DNA of 14,038 nt from Planctomycetota bacterium (GCA_024278285.1 JAJRTM010000790.1:1-14038), one strand, 5' to 3'; shown: positions 1 to 8,600, counted from the first letter of the stretch. Notes: generated from the sequence alone by a model not told the origin. Numbers and translations: made by a program.

Positions 1-133
1 CAGACACAGGAAAGAAAGCACAAGAATGATATGTCGCATGATACCTCTGGAGAAATTCTATAGAAGCTGGCGTGCTTCTACAGAAGCACACAAAAAAACA
101 AAACTGTAAACATATCGAGCAGGAAGAAAACAA

Positions 134-174
134 GGCAGAGCAGCCTCGGTTGCCAACGAAGCTGCTCCACTGCC
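134..174 (-). terminator. Rho-independent terminator of the secreted-protein pair
   Basis: GAGCAGC (138-144) pairs perfectly with GCTGCTC (161-167). The outer arms GGCAG (134-138) and CTGCC (170-174) extend the stem, and TCG/CGA (146-148/157-159) extend it inward. Read on the minus strand, the hairpin lies about 30 bp past the stop codon at 206 and is followed by a T-rich stretch (TTGTTTTCTT) just left of 134. This is the expected form of an intrinsic terminator for the two minus-strand genes to its right. Positions 1-120 hold no gene I can recognise. Confidence 0.75.
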
Positions 175-205
175 CTAGAATCAGCACAAAGAATCAATTC
201 GGAAA

Positions 206-1192
206 TTAATCTTGGACAATATCAGCGATCCTTCCGTCTCCATCATGCCCACCATGCGATGGTTTTTGATCGTTGCAGCACCCTAAGAATGTGCCACCGT
301 CATCAAGGACAAGTTCACATGTTAGAATATTTGACGTCGCTTCAGCTTCTGCAGAGAACGCTCCTGACTGAACCTTACCCTGAGCTTCAGCAAAGCCTGT
401 TCCTGTAATCTTAAACCCAGCGATATTAGCAGGTCCATGCTGCTTTGAGCAGTTGCAGGCAAATGTACCAGATATTTGAGTATAAACATCTTTTGAGGTT
501 GGATCAATATTTACGTCAACCTTAGAGTCCGCAATAGTAACTCCGTTTATCCCTACCGTAATGTCACCTATATCTATCCCTGTCGCCCCAGATTCAGTAT
601 AGACAATGCTTGTCTCCACCTTTGAAGAGTAAGTCTGCCCAGCCCCCCATCCACCCTGATTATTAACAAATGAGATCTCTGCCTTTGCAATGGTAGTTGT
701 TATGCCAGCTGGAAGCCCTAAGCCGTTGTTTGCGTTTCCGCTGATACTACACGAAACATCTCCGGTGCCAGAGACAGTCGCAAGCGCATCGGCTGTCGGC
801 CCATGATTACAGGGTGCATCACCTGCCCCAGCGTCCCATCCTGATATCCTATCCTCCAGGGATCCAAGTCCCCCTTTCATTAATGTGCCATCATGAGTTC
901 TTAAGTTTGTGCACGTAACGCCCAAGCCTAATACCGTGTTCGTTGTTGCTTTGCTTCTTGCTGTATAACTCCCATATTGACCAGAGAGAGTCTTAGATAT
1001 TTTTCCACCATTATCGTCCTGATCACTAATGCTTACGGCAGTAGGCTTAACTTTTTTTGTACGTTGCAATTTCCATTTGCCATCACAGGCTCCGCAATCA
1101 TCATTCGCAGCAAAGCTTGTTTGATACACCGAGGCAGCCATTATTGAAAGCGAAAAGGTGAGACTCACTAACGCTATTTTTGAAGTTTTCAT
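206..1192 (-). CDS. Exported protein of unknown function
   Basis: I do not recognise a family. The start is placed at the ATG at 1192, the tenth codon of the longer frame (first ATG at 1219), because AAGGA sits about 5 nt upstream and a clean signal peptide follows: MKTSK, a hydrophobic run, then a cleavage-like SFA-AND at about residues 26-31. The mature ~300 residues are rich in Gly, Thr, Ser and Asn, look beta-strand-prone, and have no transmembrane segment. Cysteines occur in scattered clusters: CGAC near the mature N-terminus, CNC, and GCC near the C-terminus, suggesting disulfides. The tail is His/Gly/Asp-rich (HGGHDGDG). The gene lies 67 bp downstream of the small Cys-rich gene on the same strand and ends before a strong terminator, so the two probably form an operon. 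A surface or matrix protein is a guess only. Confidence 0.75.
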   Translation of the reverse strand: MKTSKIALVSLTFSLSIMAASVYQTSFAANDDCGACDGKWKLQRTKKVKPTAVSISDQDDNGGKISKTLSGQYGSYTARSKATTNTVLGLGVTCTNLRTHDGTLMKGGLGSLEDRISGWDAGAGDAPCNHGPTADALATVSGTGDVSCSISGNANNGLGLPAGITTTIAKAEISFVNNQGGWGAGQTYSSKVETSIVYTESGATGIDIGDITVGINGVTIADSKVDVNIDPTSKDVYTQISGTFACNCSKQHGPANIAGFKITGTGFAEAQGKVQSGAFSAEAEATSNILTCELVLDDGGTFLGCCNDQKPSHGGHDGDGRIADIVQD

Positions 1193-1259
1193 AAAATTCC
1201 TTACTTGAAAAATTGCCATAACAATCCGTAATATTTTTGTTACTTAACAGGAACGCAGG

Positions 1260-1559
1260 TTAAGGGGTTTCATTATACAAACTGCCCTCGCAGCAGCACG
1301 CAGTTCCCGAAAGCTCGTACACTGTTCCACAAGAACTACAATTTGGATCGTCGCAACAATCGTGTGTCCCTGTGTCGTACCATTCGAAGTCAACACAGCA
1401 TGCCCAGTCTCCTGTCGGCGTCGAGGTGGGCTTTTCCATCCCCCCACACATTTCAACCGAGGCAAGAGCAACTTCTGTTGTAGCCGTGTGTATGTATAAT
1501 CCATTCACAACAGCGGCCAAGCCAAGTACGATCCTAAAAAGCACCCAACGACTATTCAT
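1260..1559 (-). CDS. Small cysteine-rich exported protein
   Basis: Unrecognised family, 99 residues from the ATG at 1559. That start is chosen over the upstream in-frame one at 1616 because AGGAG lies 7 nt before it and the signal peptide begins there (MNSRW, then a hydrophobic stretch, then an ALA-like cleavage site near residue 33). The mature part is about 65 residues with ten cysteines: one Cys, then CC, CC, C, C and CCC. The even number would allow five disulfides. The protein is acidic and has no membrane segment after the leader. It precedes the larger exported gene in the same direction. An insertion sequence ends 44 bp upstream of its start codon, so its original promoter has probably been displaced. 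A secreted disulfide-rich effector, inhibitor or structural peptide are all possible. Confidence 0.7.
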   Translation of the reverse strand: MNSRWVLFRIVLGLAAVVNGLYIHTATTEVALASVEMCGGMEKPTSTPTGDWACCVDFEWYDTGTHDCCDDPNCSSCGTVYELSGTACCCEGSLYNETP

Positions 1560-1600
1560 AAGAATCTCCTGTAAAACGTATCCTGTTAACTTAGTAAGAA

Positions 1601-1619
1601 CTAGAACCAGTTTCATAAC
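1601..1619 (+). repeat. Left terminal inverted repeat of the IS
   Basis: CTAGAACCAGTTTCATAAC is the perfect inverse of 2505-2523. The functional end is probably at 1604 if TA is the target duplication. Confidence 0.88.
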
Positions 1620-1687
1620 CCGCTCTTAGTGAACACGCTAATTGGCACGCGATGTGCACTCTTCTTTTCCTGAAAGGAGTTTTGCAC

Positions 1688-2511
1688 ATGTTACCACGAT
1701 CCTGTTGTGAAGCAGGGTCCAAGACGGATTCTTTGATTGGTCTTACGGACGACCAATGGGTTTTGATTGAACACTTTTTCCCAAACAAGCAGGTTTCTCC
1801 CCAGGGCGGTCGCCCTGAACGAGATAATCGGGCTTGCCTGGAAGGAGTTTTGTGGGTGCTTGTCACCGGGGCACGCTGGAAAGATTTGCCTCCAGAGTTC
1901 CCTTCCTATCCCACGTGCTGGTGGCGGTTTAAACAGTGGACCGAATCTGGTGCCTTTCTCAAAGCCTGGAACGTATTGATTCAATTGATGATCGATCTGA
2001 AGCAGATCGACCTCTCCAGTTTGCTCGGCGATGGGACATTTGCTCCTTCAAAAAAAGGGGTTCGCATGTAGGGAAAACGAAAGTTGGTAAGGGATCCAAA
2101 GTCATGTTGTTGACCGATAGCAACGGAATTCCGGTGGGCGTTGAAGTTCACAGTGCCTCTCCGCACGAAGTGACCTTGATTGAATCTTTGTTGTCTCACA
2201 ACGTTCGCTGGGCAAATCGAGCTCGTCGATTGATCTACGACAAAGCGGCAGATTCAGCCACATTACGAAGACGTGTTCGCCGATTTGGTTTACGCTTGAT
2301 TGCTCCTTACCGCAGACGTGTCAATCAAAAGACTGCCCGCAGACTCCCTCTTCGAGATCGAAATTACTACGCGATACGGTATTGAGTCGAACGGACTTTT
2401 GGCTGGATGACACACTATCGACGCCTCAATACTCGTTGGGAATATCACGCCCATCTGTTCGAAGGCTTCTGGCAACTCGCCTGCTTGTTCACTATACTCA
2501 AGAAGTTATGA
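1688..2511 (+). pseudogene. IS5/IS427 DDE transposase, frameshifted and interrupted by a stop
   Basis: Reading starts at the ATG at 1688, with AAAGGAG (1673-1679) 8 nt upstream. The first frame (to the TAG at 2069-2071) has the N-terminal IS5 domain (LTDDQW, then GGRPERDNR, GVLWVLVTGARWKDLP) and the first catalytic Asp in GDGTF. An A7 run at 2050-2056, in phase as A_AAA_AAA, allows a -1 shift into the second frame, which restores the expected KK-RGSHVGKTKVGKGSK core and the second Asp (LIYDKAADS). That frame hits TGA at 2383-2385. The same frame then resumes with VERTFGWM, containing the catalytic Glu, and runs to a TGA at 2509-2511. The -1 shift may be programmed, as in related elements. The TGA before the Glu is probably a real disabling mutation. 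The transposase would cut and rejoin DNA at the element ends if it were intact. Confidence 0.85.
2050..2056 (+). other. A7 slippery site, candidate programmed -1 frameshift
   Basis: Seven A residues are phased as A_AAA_AAA_G in the upstream transposase frame, which gives codons AAA AAA before GGG. A -1 slip joins the two halves at exactly the point where family homology continues. The zero frame ends at TAG (2069-2071), five codons after the run. Confidence 0.65.
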
Positions 2512-2523
2512 AACTGGTTCTAG
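2505..2523 (-). repeat. Right terminal inverted repeat of the IS
   Basis: GTTATGAAACTGGTTCTAG is the perfect inverse of 1601-1619. The distal stop codon of the transposase (TGA at 2509-2511) lies inside it. Confidence 0.88.
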
Positions 2524-2630
2524 TAACATGACGCATAGGTCATCTCCGTACATATAGTGTACCCTGAATGTGTTACCTTATCAATAGTACTTATGTGGAA
2601 TTTTTCTCTTTTTTAAATTATTCCAAGCCT

Positions 2631-2664
2631 AAAAAAACGTCAAGTGCGGCTAACAATTGACGTT
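2631..2664 (-). terminator. Probable terminator of the hydrolase-glycosyltransferase pair
   Basis: AACGTCAA (2636-2643) pairs with TTGACGTT (2657-2664) across a 13-nt loop. On the minus strand the hairpin follows the stop codon at 2738 by about 75 bp and runs straight into a stretch of seven T. The stem is short and AT-containing but perfect. The rest of the gap (2524-2737) holds no gene; only a small palindrome, GTACA-N5-TGTAC at 2548-2562, stands out. Confidence 0.6.
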
Positions 2665-2737
2665 ATGTCGAGTAAATTTAATGCTTGAACATAATAATTT
2701 TCTTGGATCTGAACAACGCAGTGGGTGGTCACTTGTT

Positions 2738-4459
2738 TCATTTCTGTATGAAAATCCATGTTGAGCAGGAGATAGATCCATTTTTTGATTGAGTGTAAAT
2801 CTGCTTGAATTCCGATTTCCCCAAACGATATTCACCCCTTAAATGATTGACCGAAACCAGATACCAGCCAGGAGGGATTGGCTTTCCTTCTTCAAGCTGA
2901 GGTTCTTTGAAATCGATTCCCATTTGCTTTAGTGGTAAATTCCCCCAGTAGGCGACGTAGACGGGCCTTGCTTCTGGGTGGTTTTTGATCCAGTCGCGGA
3001 TGTAGAGTAAGTCCTGGCCCCAGTCGACGTTTCCATCGAGTAGATGAAAGTGCCCGTTTGATGAGCCGCCAGCGACTTCATTGAAGTAGGAAAGGCTGTG
3101 GGGATAGACGTAAAGGCTACTAACAAGCAGCCATATCATTGCAGTTCTCGATGAATAATATTGCCATCTATTGGATGTGATTTGCATTGCAGCACTGCCA
3201 ACTACAAATGCAAATGGAAACGCTGGCAAAACATATCGCAAGCTATGCCCAAACCCCGTTTGAGAGCAAGCCAGAGCAAATAGCATGGCTCCGGGGATTA
3301 TCAGATAGCACAGGATTTCAATACGATGAGGAGATGCACGAAAAGCAATACCCCCAATGCCAATTAACGCCAAAATCCAGGTTCCAACGGGAACTTTTAC
3401 TGCAATGACATAGAAGTAGTACCACCACCACCCATGATCGTACCACTTTCCTCGAAGGTAGGTTTTCATGTTTCCGTGTGAGTTTTCAAAATCGCGACGT
3501 TGCAGATCGACTCCTTCAAGAAATGCCGCTGGTAGCGGAACAGGGATTGCTTCCAGTAGCGTGCCTTGAAATCGATTGTTTGTCTCTTCTGCCCCAAAGG
3601 TACTGCTGAAGAATTCATATTTGCCCAGTGGCCTGAAAGAACCTTCAAATCCATAGACTAAATTGATCATGTAAATTGATAAAGCAAACGCAATGAAAAC
3701 TTGCCCTACGGTCTTGAAGGTCTTGAGTTGCTTTAAGGTGAGAGCATGAATGAAAATTCCAACTATTAGTGCAGGGTAGAGTGCAATGGCGTTTGTTTTA
3801 GCTGTTACAGCCAGTCCGAGCAGGCAGCCCGCAATCGAGACTTGCAACCATGTTGGCGATTGAGACCAACGCCAAAACGCATAACACGCAGCAAGAGACA
3901 AGGCTGTGACGCCGATGTCCGGTGTCAATAGTTGAGCATGAGCAAGGATATTCGGGCTGAAGCACCAAAGGAGTAGTGCAGCAAAGGCTGAGCGTATTCC
4001 GAACAGTTCGTTTGCCCAACGATAACTTACCCATGCACCGATCAACGAAAACCCAATGCAGCCCCATCGCCCCAGTGTAAACAACCAGAATGAACGCTCT
4101 TTGTTGGCGATCAAAAAATCTCGCCCGACAGAGTGCTCGGCTCGTACCCCCGGACCAATGCGATAATTTTTCCAGTCCAATTTTGGCTTAGCTAAGCGAA
4201 CTGGAATTGCAGCTACCAATCGAACCAAAGGTGGACTGACTCTGCACAAATCAAATCGACCATACTCCCAATGACTGATGCCGGATGCAAGGTAAGCCGG
4301 TTCATCAATTGTAGGAGAATGTTTCCACGCTCCCCAAAAACAAAGAGAGACATGGAGGGTAATAATGAGTGTAATCAATATTCGTGTACTAAATTTTGGG
4401 CGCCATGAAAAGACTCTGTATTCTTCGTGCCTTTCAAGTATCCGTTCCTGTGTGCTCAT
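2738..4459 (-). CDS. Membrane glycosyltransferase, PMT/ArnT-like (GT39/GT83 type)
   Basis: 573 residues from the ATG at 4459; an in-frame TTG directly before it is possible, and no strong Shine-Dalgarno helps decide. The first membrane segment (about residues 27-45) is followed by a periplasmic loop with TIDEPAYLASG. The Asp-Glu pair there is the usual catalytic or metal-binding acid site of polyprenyl-phosphate-sugar-dependent glycosyltransferases. RVSPPLVR and many further hydrophobic helices follow. Near the C-terminus comes SYFNEVAGG and NVDWGQDL, which recur in planctomycete members of this family, then a soluble ~100-residue tail. It likely moves a sugar from a lipid carrier onto a protein, lipid or polysaccharide outside the cytoplasmic membrane; the acceptor is unknown. 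It lies 34 bp after the hydrolase gene on the same strand, so co-transcription is likely. Confidence 0.85.
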   Translation of the reverse strand: MSTQERILERHEEYRVFSWRPKFSTRILITLIITLHVSLCFWGAWKHSPTIDEPAYLASGISHWEYGRFDLCRVSPPLVRLVAAIPVRLAKPKLDWKNYRIGPGVRAEHSVGRDFLIANKERSFWLFTLGRWGCIGFSLIGAWVSYRWANELFGIRSAFAALLLWCFSPNILAHAQLLTPDIGVTALSLAACYAFWRWSQSPTWLQVSIAGCLLGLAVTAKTNAIALYPALIVGIFIHALTLKQLKTFKTVGQVFIAFALSIYMINLVYGFEGSFRPLGKYEFFSSTFGAEETNNRFQGTLLEAIPVPLPAAFLEGVDLQRRDFENSHGNMKTYLRGKWYDHGWWWYYFYVIAVKVPVGTWILALIGIGGIAFRASPHRIEILCYLIIPGAMLFALACSQTGFGHSLRYVLPAFPFAFVVGSAAMQITSNRWQYYSSRTAMIWLLVSSLYVYPHSLSYFNEVAGGSSNGHFHLLDGNVDWGQDLLYIRDWIKNHPEARPVYVAYWGNLPLKQMGIDFKEPQLEEGKPIPPGWYLVSVNHLRGEYRLGKSEFKQIYTQSKNGSISCSTWIFIQK

Positions 4460-4493
4460 CAATACAACTCATCTCTGTAAAATAACGGTCTAT

Positions 4494-5453
4494 TTAAGGT
4501 GAATTGACTTCATTTATGCTGATCTTCGATTGGTATTCAGTTATGGATTTATCGACGCTTGAATTATGTGTTACCGCTGGTTGCTCACTTCTTTTTTTGC
4601 TGCGACTGATTCCCCAAGTATTGAAAAGCCAGATTATGACGATCAGGTCGATTAAAAGCATGATTATAATCAGGCAATTCTCGAAAGTGAATTTGAACCA
4701 TGTTTTTTTCTGCTTGAACATCCAGGGGAGGATGCCGTTAGGGTTGGTGTAGGCTTGTTGCCAGCAGTTATGTCCAATACCTTTGAGTTCGGTGTAGTTT
4801 GGGGAGCCGCCTGCCTGGCGGATTGCTTTTATCATTTCTCGTGATTGGCTGACCGGTACTGCTTTGTCGGCATTGCCGTGGATTGCCCAGATGGGGAGAT
4901 CGATTAACTGGTGTGCTGTTTGCACGTCGCCTCCTCCCGCGACCGGGACAGCGGCTGCGAAGAGGTCCGGGCGAAGTGCAGCGAGTGACCAGGTGCCGTA
5001 GGCTCCCATGGAATATCCGGTCAGATAGATTCTTCGCTTGTCGATGGGATTTTCTTGCATGACTTTATCTATGATTTCCAGCAGGGCAGGAAATTGTTGC
5101 TGCCAGCTTTGTTGGGTAGGGCATTGAGGTACGACAAGAAAGCAAGGATGTTTTTTTCGATAAGCGGGTTGTGCGAGCAATGTTGGCAAAGATTGTAATT
5201 GGATTTGGTTGTCTGTGCCGCGTTCTCCGGCACCGTGCAGGAAAATGACGAGCGGGTATTTTCTGCCACTTTTTATATATTCAGGCTTGAGTAATCGATA
5301 GGGGAGAGTTTTCGAGTTGCTTGCTGCAGGTGCATTTGGAGAAAATTTATGTTCTTCAAAGTGCTGTAAAGTTTTATCGAACTTATCTCCTGCAAGACAG
5401 GCTATAGGAGCAGTAAGCGATAATAGTTGCATTACAACCAAGATGACAGGCAT
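4494..5453 (-). CDS. Exported alpha/beta hydrolase with C-terminal membrane anchor
   Basis: 319 residues from the ATG at 5453; an in-frame TTG at 5471 adds six residues, and neither has a clear Shine-Dalgarno. A signal peptide covers about residues 1-21. The catalytic domain has HGAGERG (oxyanion region, about 73-79), the nucleophile motif GYSMGAYG (Ser about 148), HGNADKAVP (Asp about 196) and GIGHNCW (His about 228). This is the prolyl-oligopeptidase/dienelactone-hydrolase-like esterase fold typical of exported planctomycete carboxylesterases and polysaccharide esterases. After the domain comes a hydrophobic helix at about 260-279, then ~40 polar residues beginning with basic SRSKKR. This predicts an enzyme facing the periplasm with a cytoplasmic tail. 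The substrate is unknown; being first in the pair with a glycosyltransferase, a glycan or glycolipid ester is a reasonable guess. Confidence 0.82.
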   Translation of the reverse strand: MPVILVVMQLLSLTAPIACLAGDKFDKTLQHFEEHKFSPNAPAASNSKTLPYRLLKPEYIKSGRKYPLVIFLHGAGERGTDNQIQLQSLPTLLAQPAYRKKHPCFLVVPQCPTQQSWQQQFPALLEIIDKVMQENPIDKRRIYLTGYSMGAYGTWSLAALRPDLFAAAVPVAGGGDVQTAHQLIDLPIWAIHGNADKAVPVSQSREMIKAIRQAGGSPNYTELKGIGHNCWQQAYTNPNGILPWMFKQKKTWFKFTFENCLIIIMLLIDLIVIIWLFNTWGISRSKKRSEQPAVTHNSSVDKSITEYQSKISINEVNSP

Positions 5454-5471
5454 GGCAAAGTGCAGGCACAA

Positions 5472-5666
5472 TGAAGTGGTTCACTTGTTTGGGTTTATTC
5501 TAGTTGGAGATCTTGCTTTATCTGAGGATACTGCCCGCCATGCCAATTGTATACAGAGTGCTGGGGAACGGTATTCAAATTTGTTGAGGTAATCAGTTGA
5601 GTTTTAATGGCAAGACGTATATGCTGATTCTCCTGGCTTTTTGAAGATTTTCAAGGAGAGATTGAG
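5472..5666. promoter_or_regulatory. Divergent intergenic region
   Basis: These 195 bp separate the minus-strand hydrolase operon from the plus-strand EF-hand gene and must hold both promoters. A weak sigma70-like pair for the EF-hand gene is TTGAGT (5597-5602) and TATATG (5618-5623), but the 15-bp spacing is short. No operator-like repeat was seen. The Shine-Dalgarno AAGGAGAG (5653-5660) is strong. Confidence 0.35.
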
Positions 5667-8600
5667 TTGGCAACCATATATTCTAGATATCCTCTGCTTT
5701 CGCAGGTCTCATTTATCCGTGCAGGATTTACTTTGTTGTTGATATGCTTTTTGAATTCTATGGGTAATCTGCCTTTGGCTGCCCAGGATGGCACTCTGTC
5801 TTCTGAAAAAGCTGGCGATACTACGAAATCAAAATCACCTGTATCATTATCAGAATTTCTTGCCAAGATACCAGATAATTTACGAGCGAGCAAAACGAAG
5901 GAGTTCTACCTTCGCGATCTTGATGTAGATTTTCAACTTTCGGACTCTGAGTTAAAAACTCCGCTTTCGGAAGTTAAGAACAGGTTTTGGAGTCAGTTTA
6001 TTCTGGCAGATTCTGATAAAGATGGGTTTGTTTCAGAAAAGGAATATATCGCGGTTGGAGGAGAAAAACATCTTAAGACATCAGAAAGCGAATTTTCGCG
6101 ATTTGATCGTGACCAGGTTGGGCGGTTTTCCTATATGGAGTATGTGGAAACCCCACGAGTTTCAACGAACACTAAATCACGTTTTCTTCGTTGGGATCAA
6201 AACTCTGATCAATATTTGCAACTTGCTGAATACTTAAAACGATTCTCCTCAAAATATCGTGATATTGAGAGACGTAGGTTTTATGAATTTGATTTTGATG
6301 GTGACTTGAAAGTATCCCTGAAAGAATTCAGCGTGCTTCCCGAAAAAAGAAAACCACACTGGAAGAGCAAATTTGCTCTACGTGATGTGAATAATGATGG
6401 CCGACTAAGCCATGAAGAGTATTATGCCCCTTCAGTTGGAACAAAATGGGAAAAAGATGCCAAAGCAGCTTCCATAAAATATGATTGTAATGCAGATGGT
6501 TTTCTTTCCCTGAAGGAATTTGCCTGGACGCCCAATGGTACAACAAATCCCCAAGAGCATTTTTCATTGCTTGATTCTGACAAGAATTCTCAAGTCTCAT
6601 TAACTGAATATCTTCTACTCTGTAGTGGGCAGAAAGAGAATATATCACGTTCCATTTTTCTTCGTCGTGATTCCGATGCAGATTCTGTGCTCAGTCTGAA
6701 AGAATTTAGTGTACCGTTACAAAAACTACCACGTACTTTGCAGAGCAGGTTCGCGGAGTTGGACAGAGATGGCGATGGAAAAGTCTCAAAGAAGGAGTAT
6801 GTTTCGCCTCATATCGGTGGCAAATGGGAAAAAAGTGCCACCAGAGAATCGGTCTCTTATGATTTAGACCAGGATGGGTTTCTTTCTTTGCAGGAATTTG
6901 TGTTTACACCTGCCTCCCAACTTTCGCCTAAACAACGCTTCGAGTATTTGGATTCGAACCGAGATAAAAAGCTTTCACCGAAAGAATATCTTATCGCTTA
7001 CAGTAATTCGTCTCGCCGAAAAATCGCAGATCGAATTCTTTTCTTTCAGAGGGATACTGATAACGATTTATTCTTAAGTCTGTCGGAGTATCTTGAGCAA
7101 ATCGCTTCTGAGAAAATCAGTAATGAAGACTTATTTCTCGCCCTTGATGAAAATAACGATAATTTTCTTGCTTTAGATGAGTATTTGAAACGAAGTAGCA
7201 AGGAACATCGTGCTCCAGAAAGTCGTGTTTTTTACTCATTCGATATCAATGGAGATCTCAAATTATCACAAAAAGAATTCAGTTTACCAATCAGCAAACG
7301 AAAACCTCATTGGAAGAGTGTTCTGGCTTCTTTTGACCTTAACCAAGATGGTCGAATTAGTAAGAAGGAATATGTACTGCCATTTCGAGGGACTGAATGG
7401 GAAGAAGCCGTCAAAAAGAACGCCGTTCAATATGACCATAACAAAGATGGTATCTTTTCGAAGAGTGAGTTTATCTTTTCGCCAGAAAGCCATCTCTCGA
7501 TCGAACAACGGTTTGATTTTCTGGATTCTAACGATGATTCCAAAGTTTCATTGCTGGAGTTTCTTGAAACCAAAAGAGGTCAGGAGCCCAAAACGCTGCG
7601 TTCAATTTTTCTTCGTCGAGATTCCAATAAAGATTCCTCACTTGATATTAAAGAATACTCAATCCCGTTGAAGGATTTGCCACATACATTTCGAAGTCGG
7701 TATGCGGATCGGGATAGCGATGGAGATGGAAAGGTCTCAAGAGAGGAATATTTCGCCCCCCATATTGGTGGTGAATGGGAAAAAAGTGCCAAGCAAGAAG
7801 CGGTGGATTTCGACTGGAACCAAGATGGTTTTCTTTCTCTTGAAGAATTTTCCTTTACTCCCGCCAGCCAGCTTTCTGCAAAGCAGAGATTTGACTTTTT
7901 AGATTCAGATGGTGATAAATTGCTTTCACCTGAAGAGTACCTTATCGCTTTCGAGGCTGGAACTCCTCGTAAGGCAGCCAATCGGGTTCTGTTTTTTCGG
8001 CGAGATATCAATTCAGATAACTTACTCTCCCTCTCAGAGTATCTTGAATCCTCTGTTCCCAACACCAGTGATTATCGAAGAATGTTCGAAGCTCTCGATG
8101 AAAATGGCGATCATCAACTTAGCCTCGAAGAATATTATAACCCTGGAGTCGGCACGAAATGGGAAAATAATGCGAAGCTGGAAGCATCACGTGCAGACCT
8201 CGATTCTAATGGGGCTCTGACTCTTTTAGAGTTTGCCCTGACCCCACGTGCCAACTTGGATCGCCTAAAACGTTTTCATCTTTTTGATCTCGATAAATCC
8301 AACGAACTTTCGCTAACAGAATACCTTGCCATGTTTCATGGAAATTTCCGTGCGCGGGAACAGGTTAACTTTTATCGACTGGATCACGATAATAATACAA
8401 AACTTAGCCAGACGGAATTCCTAAGTAACCGGCCGATTAGTCAACTTGATTTCAATGCAAGCTATCAGTCTGTTGATATCAATTCCGATGGACGAGTTTC
8501 ACTGAAAGAGTATTACACGCCCCATATCGGTACTAAATTCGAAAAATCGGCCCGAGAAGAAGCAGAATATTGCGACGTTAATGATGACGGATACCTAAGC

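Larger units (their letters stand above)
1604..2520 (+). mobile_element. IS5-family (IS427-like) insertion sequence, about 917 bp
   Basis: The left end GAACCAGTTTCATAAC (1604-1619) is the exact reverse complement of the right end (2505-2520). Each end is flanked by TA (1602-1603 and 2521-2522), which fits the 2-bp TA duplication of the IS427 group. Because CTAG occurs at both ends (1601-1604, 2520-2523), the inverted repeat can also be read as 19 bp, with a CTAG-type target as the alternative. The element carries one DDE transposase split over two frames. Size, end structure and the A7 frameshift site all fit IS5/IS427. Nothing else is encoded in it. Confidence 0.88.

Noticed and set aside
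1372..1629. Plus-strand frame of 85 codons opposite the Cys-rich gene
   Set aside because: It is antisense to a gene with a signal peptide, cysteine pattern and Shine-Dalgarno, crosses the IS end, and has no domain character.
2290..2511. A separate small gene encoding the VERTFGWM segment
   Set aside because: It is in the same frame as the upstream transposase part after a single TGA and contains the DDE Glu. It is the transposase C-terminus and not an independent gene.
2548..2562. Palindrome GTACA-N5-TGTAC as an operator
   Set aside because: The arms are five bases, it occurs once, and no regulator gene is in the window, so chance is likely.
3187..3408. Plus-strand frame inside the glycosyltransferase gene
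   Set aside because: It is antisense to conserved membrane-helix coding sequence and has no Shine-Dalgarno or recognisable motif.
4504..4752. Plus-strand frame of 82 codons opposite the hydrolase C-terminus
   Set aside because: Its hydrophobic look comes from the antisense of the membrane anchor; no start signal.
5597..5623. Sigma70-like promoter TTGAGT / TATATG for the EF-hand gene
   Set aside because: The spacing is only 15 bp and both boxes are partial matches. It is noted in the intergenic entry but not called as a promoter.
7210..7671. Plus-strand frame of 153 codons overlapping the EF-hand gene
   Set aside because: A second-frame shadow of the repeats with no signal peptide, domain or ribosome binding site.
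7580..8065. Minus-strand frame of 161 codons within the EF-hand gene
   Set aside because: Its Ser/Arg-rich composition is what the reverse complement of repeated Glu/Asp-rich loops produces. It is one of many such shadows there.
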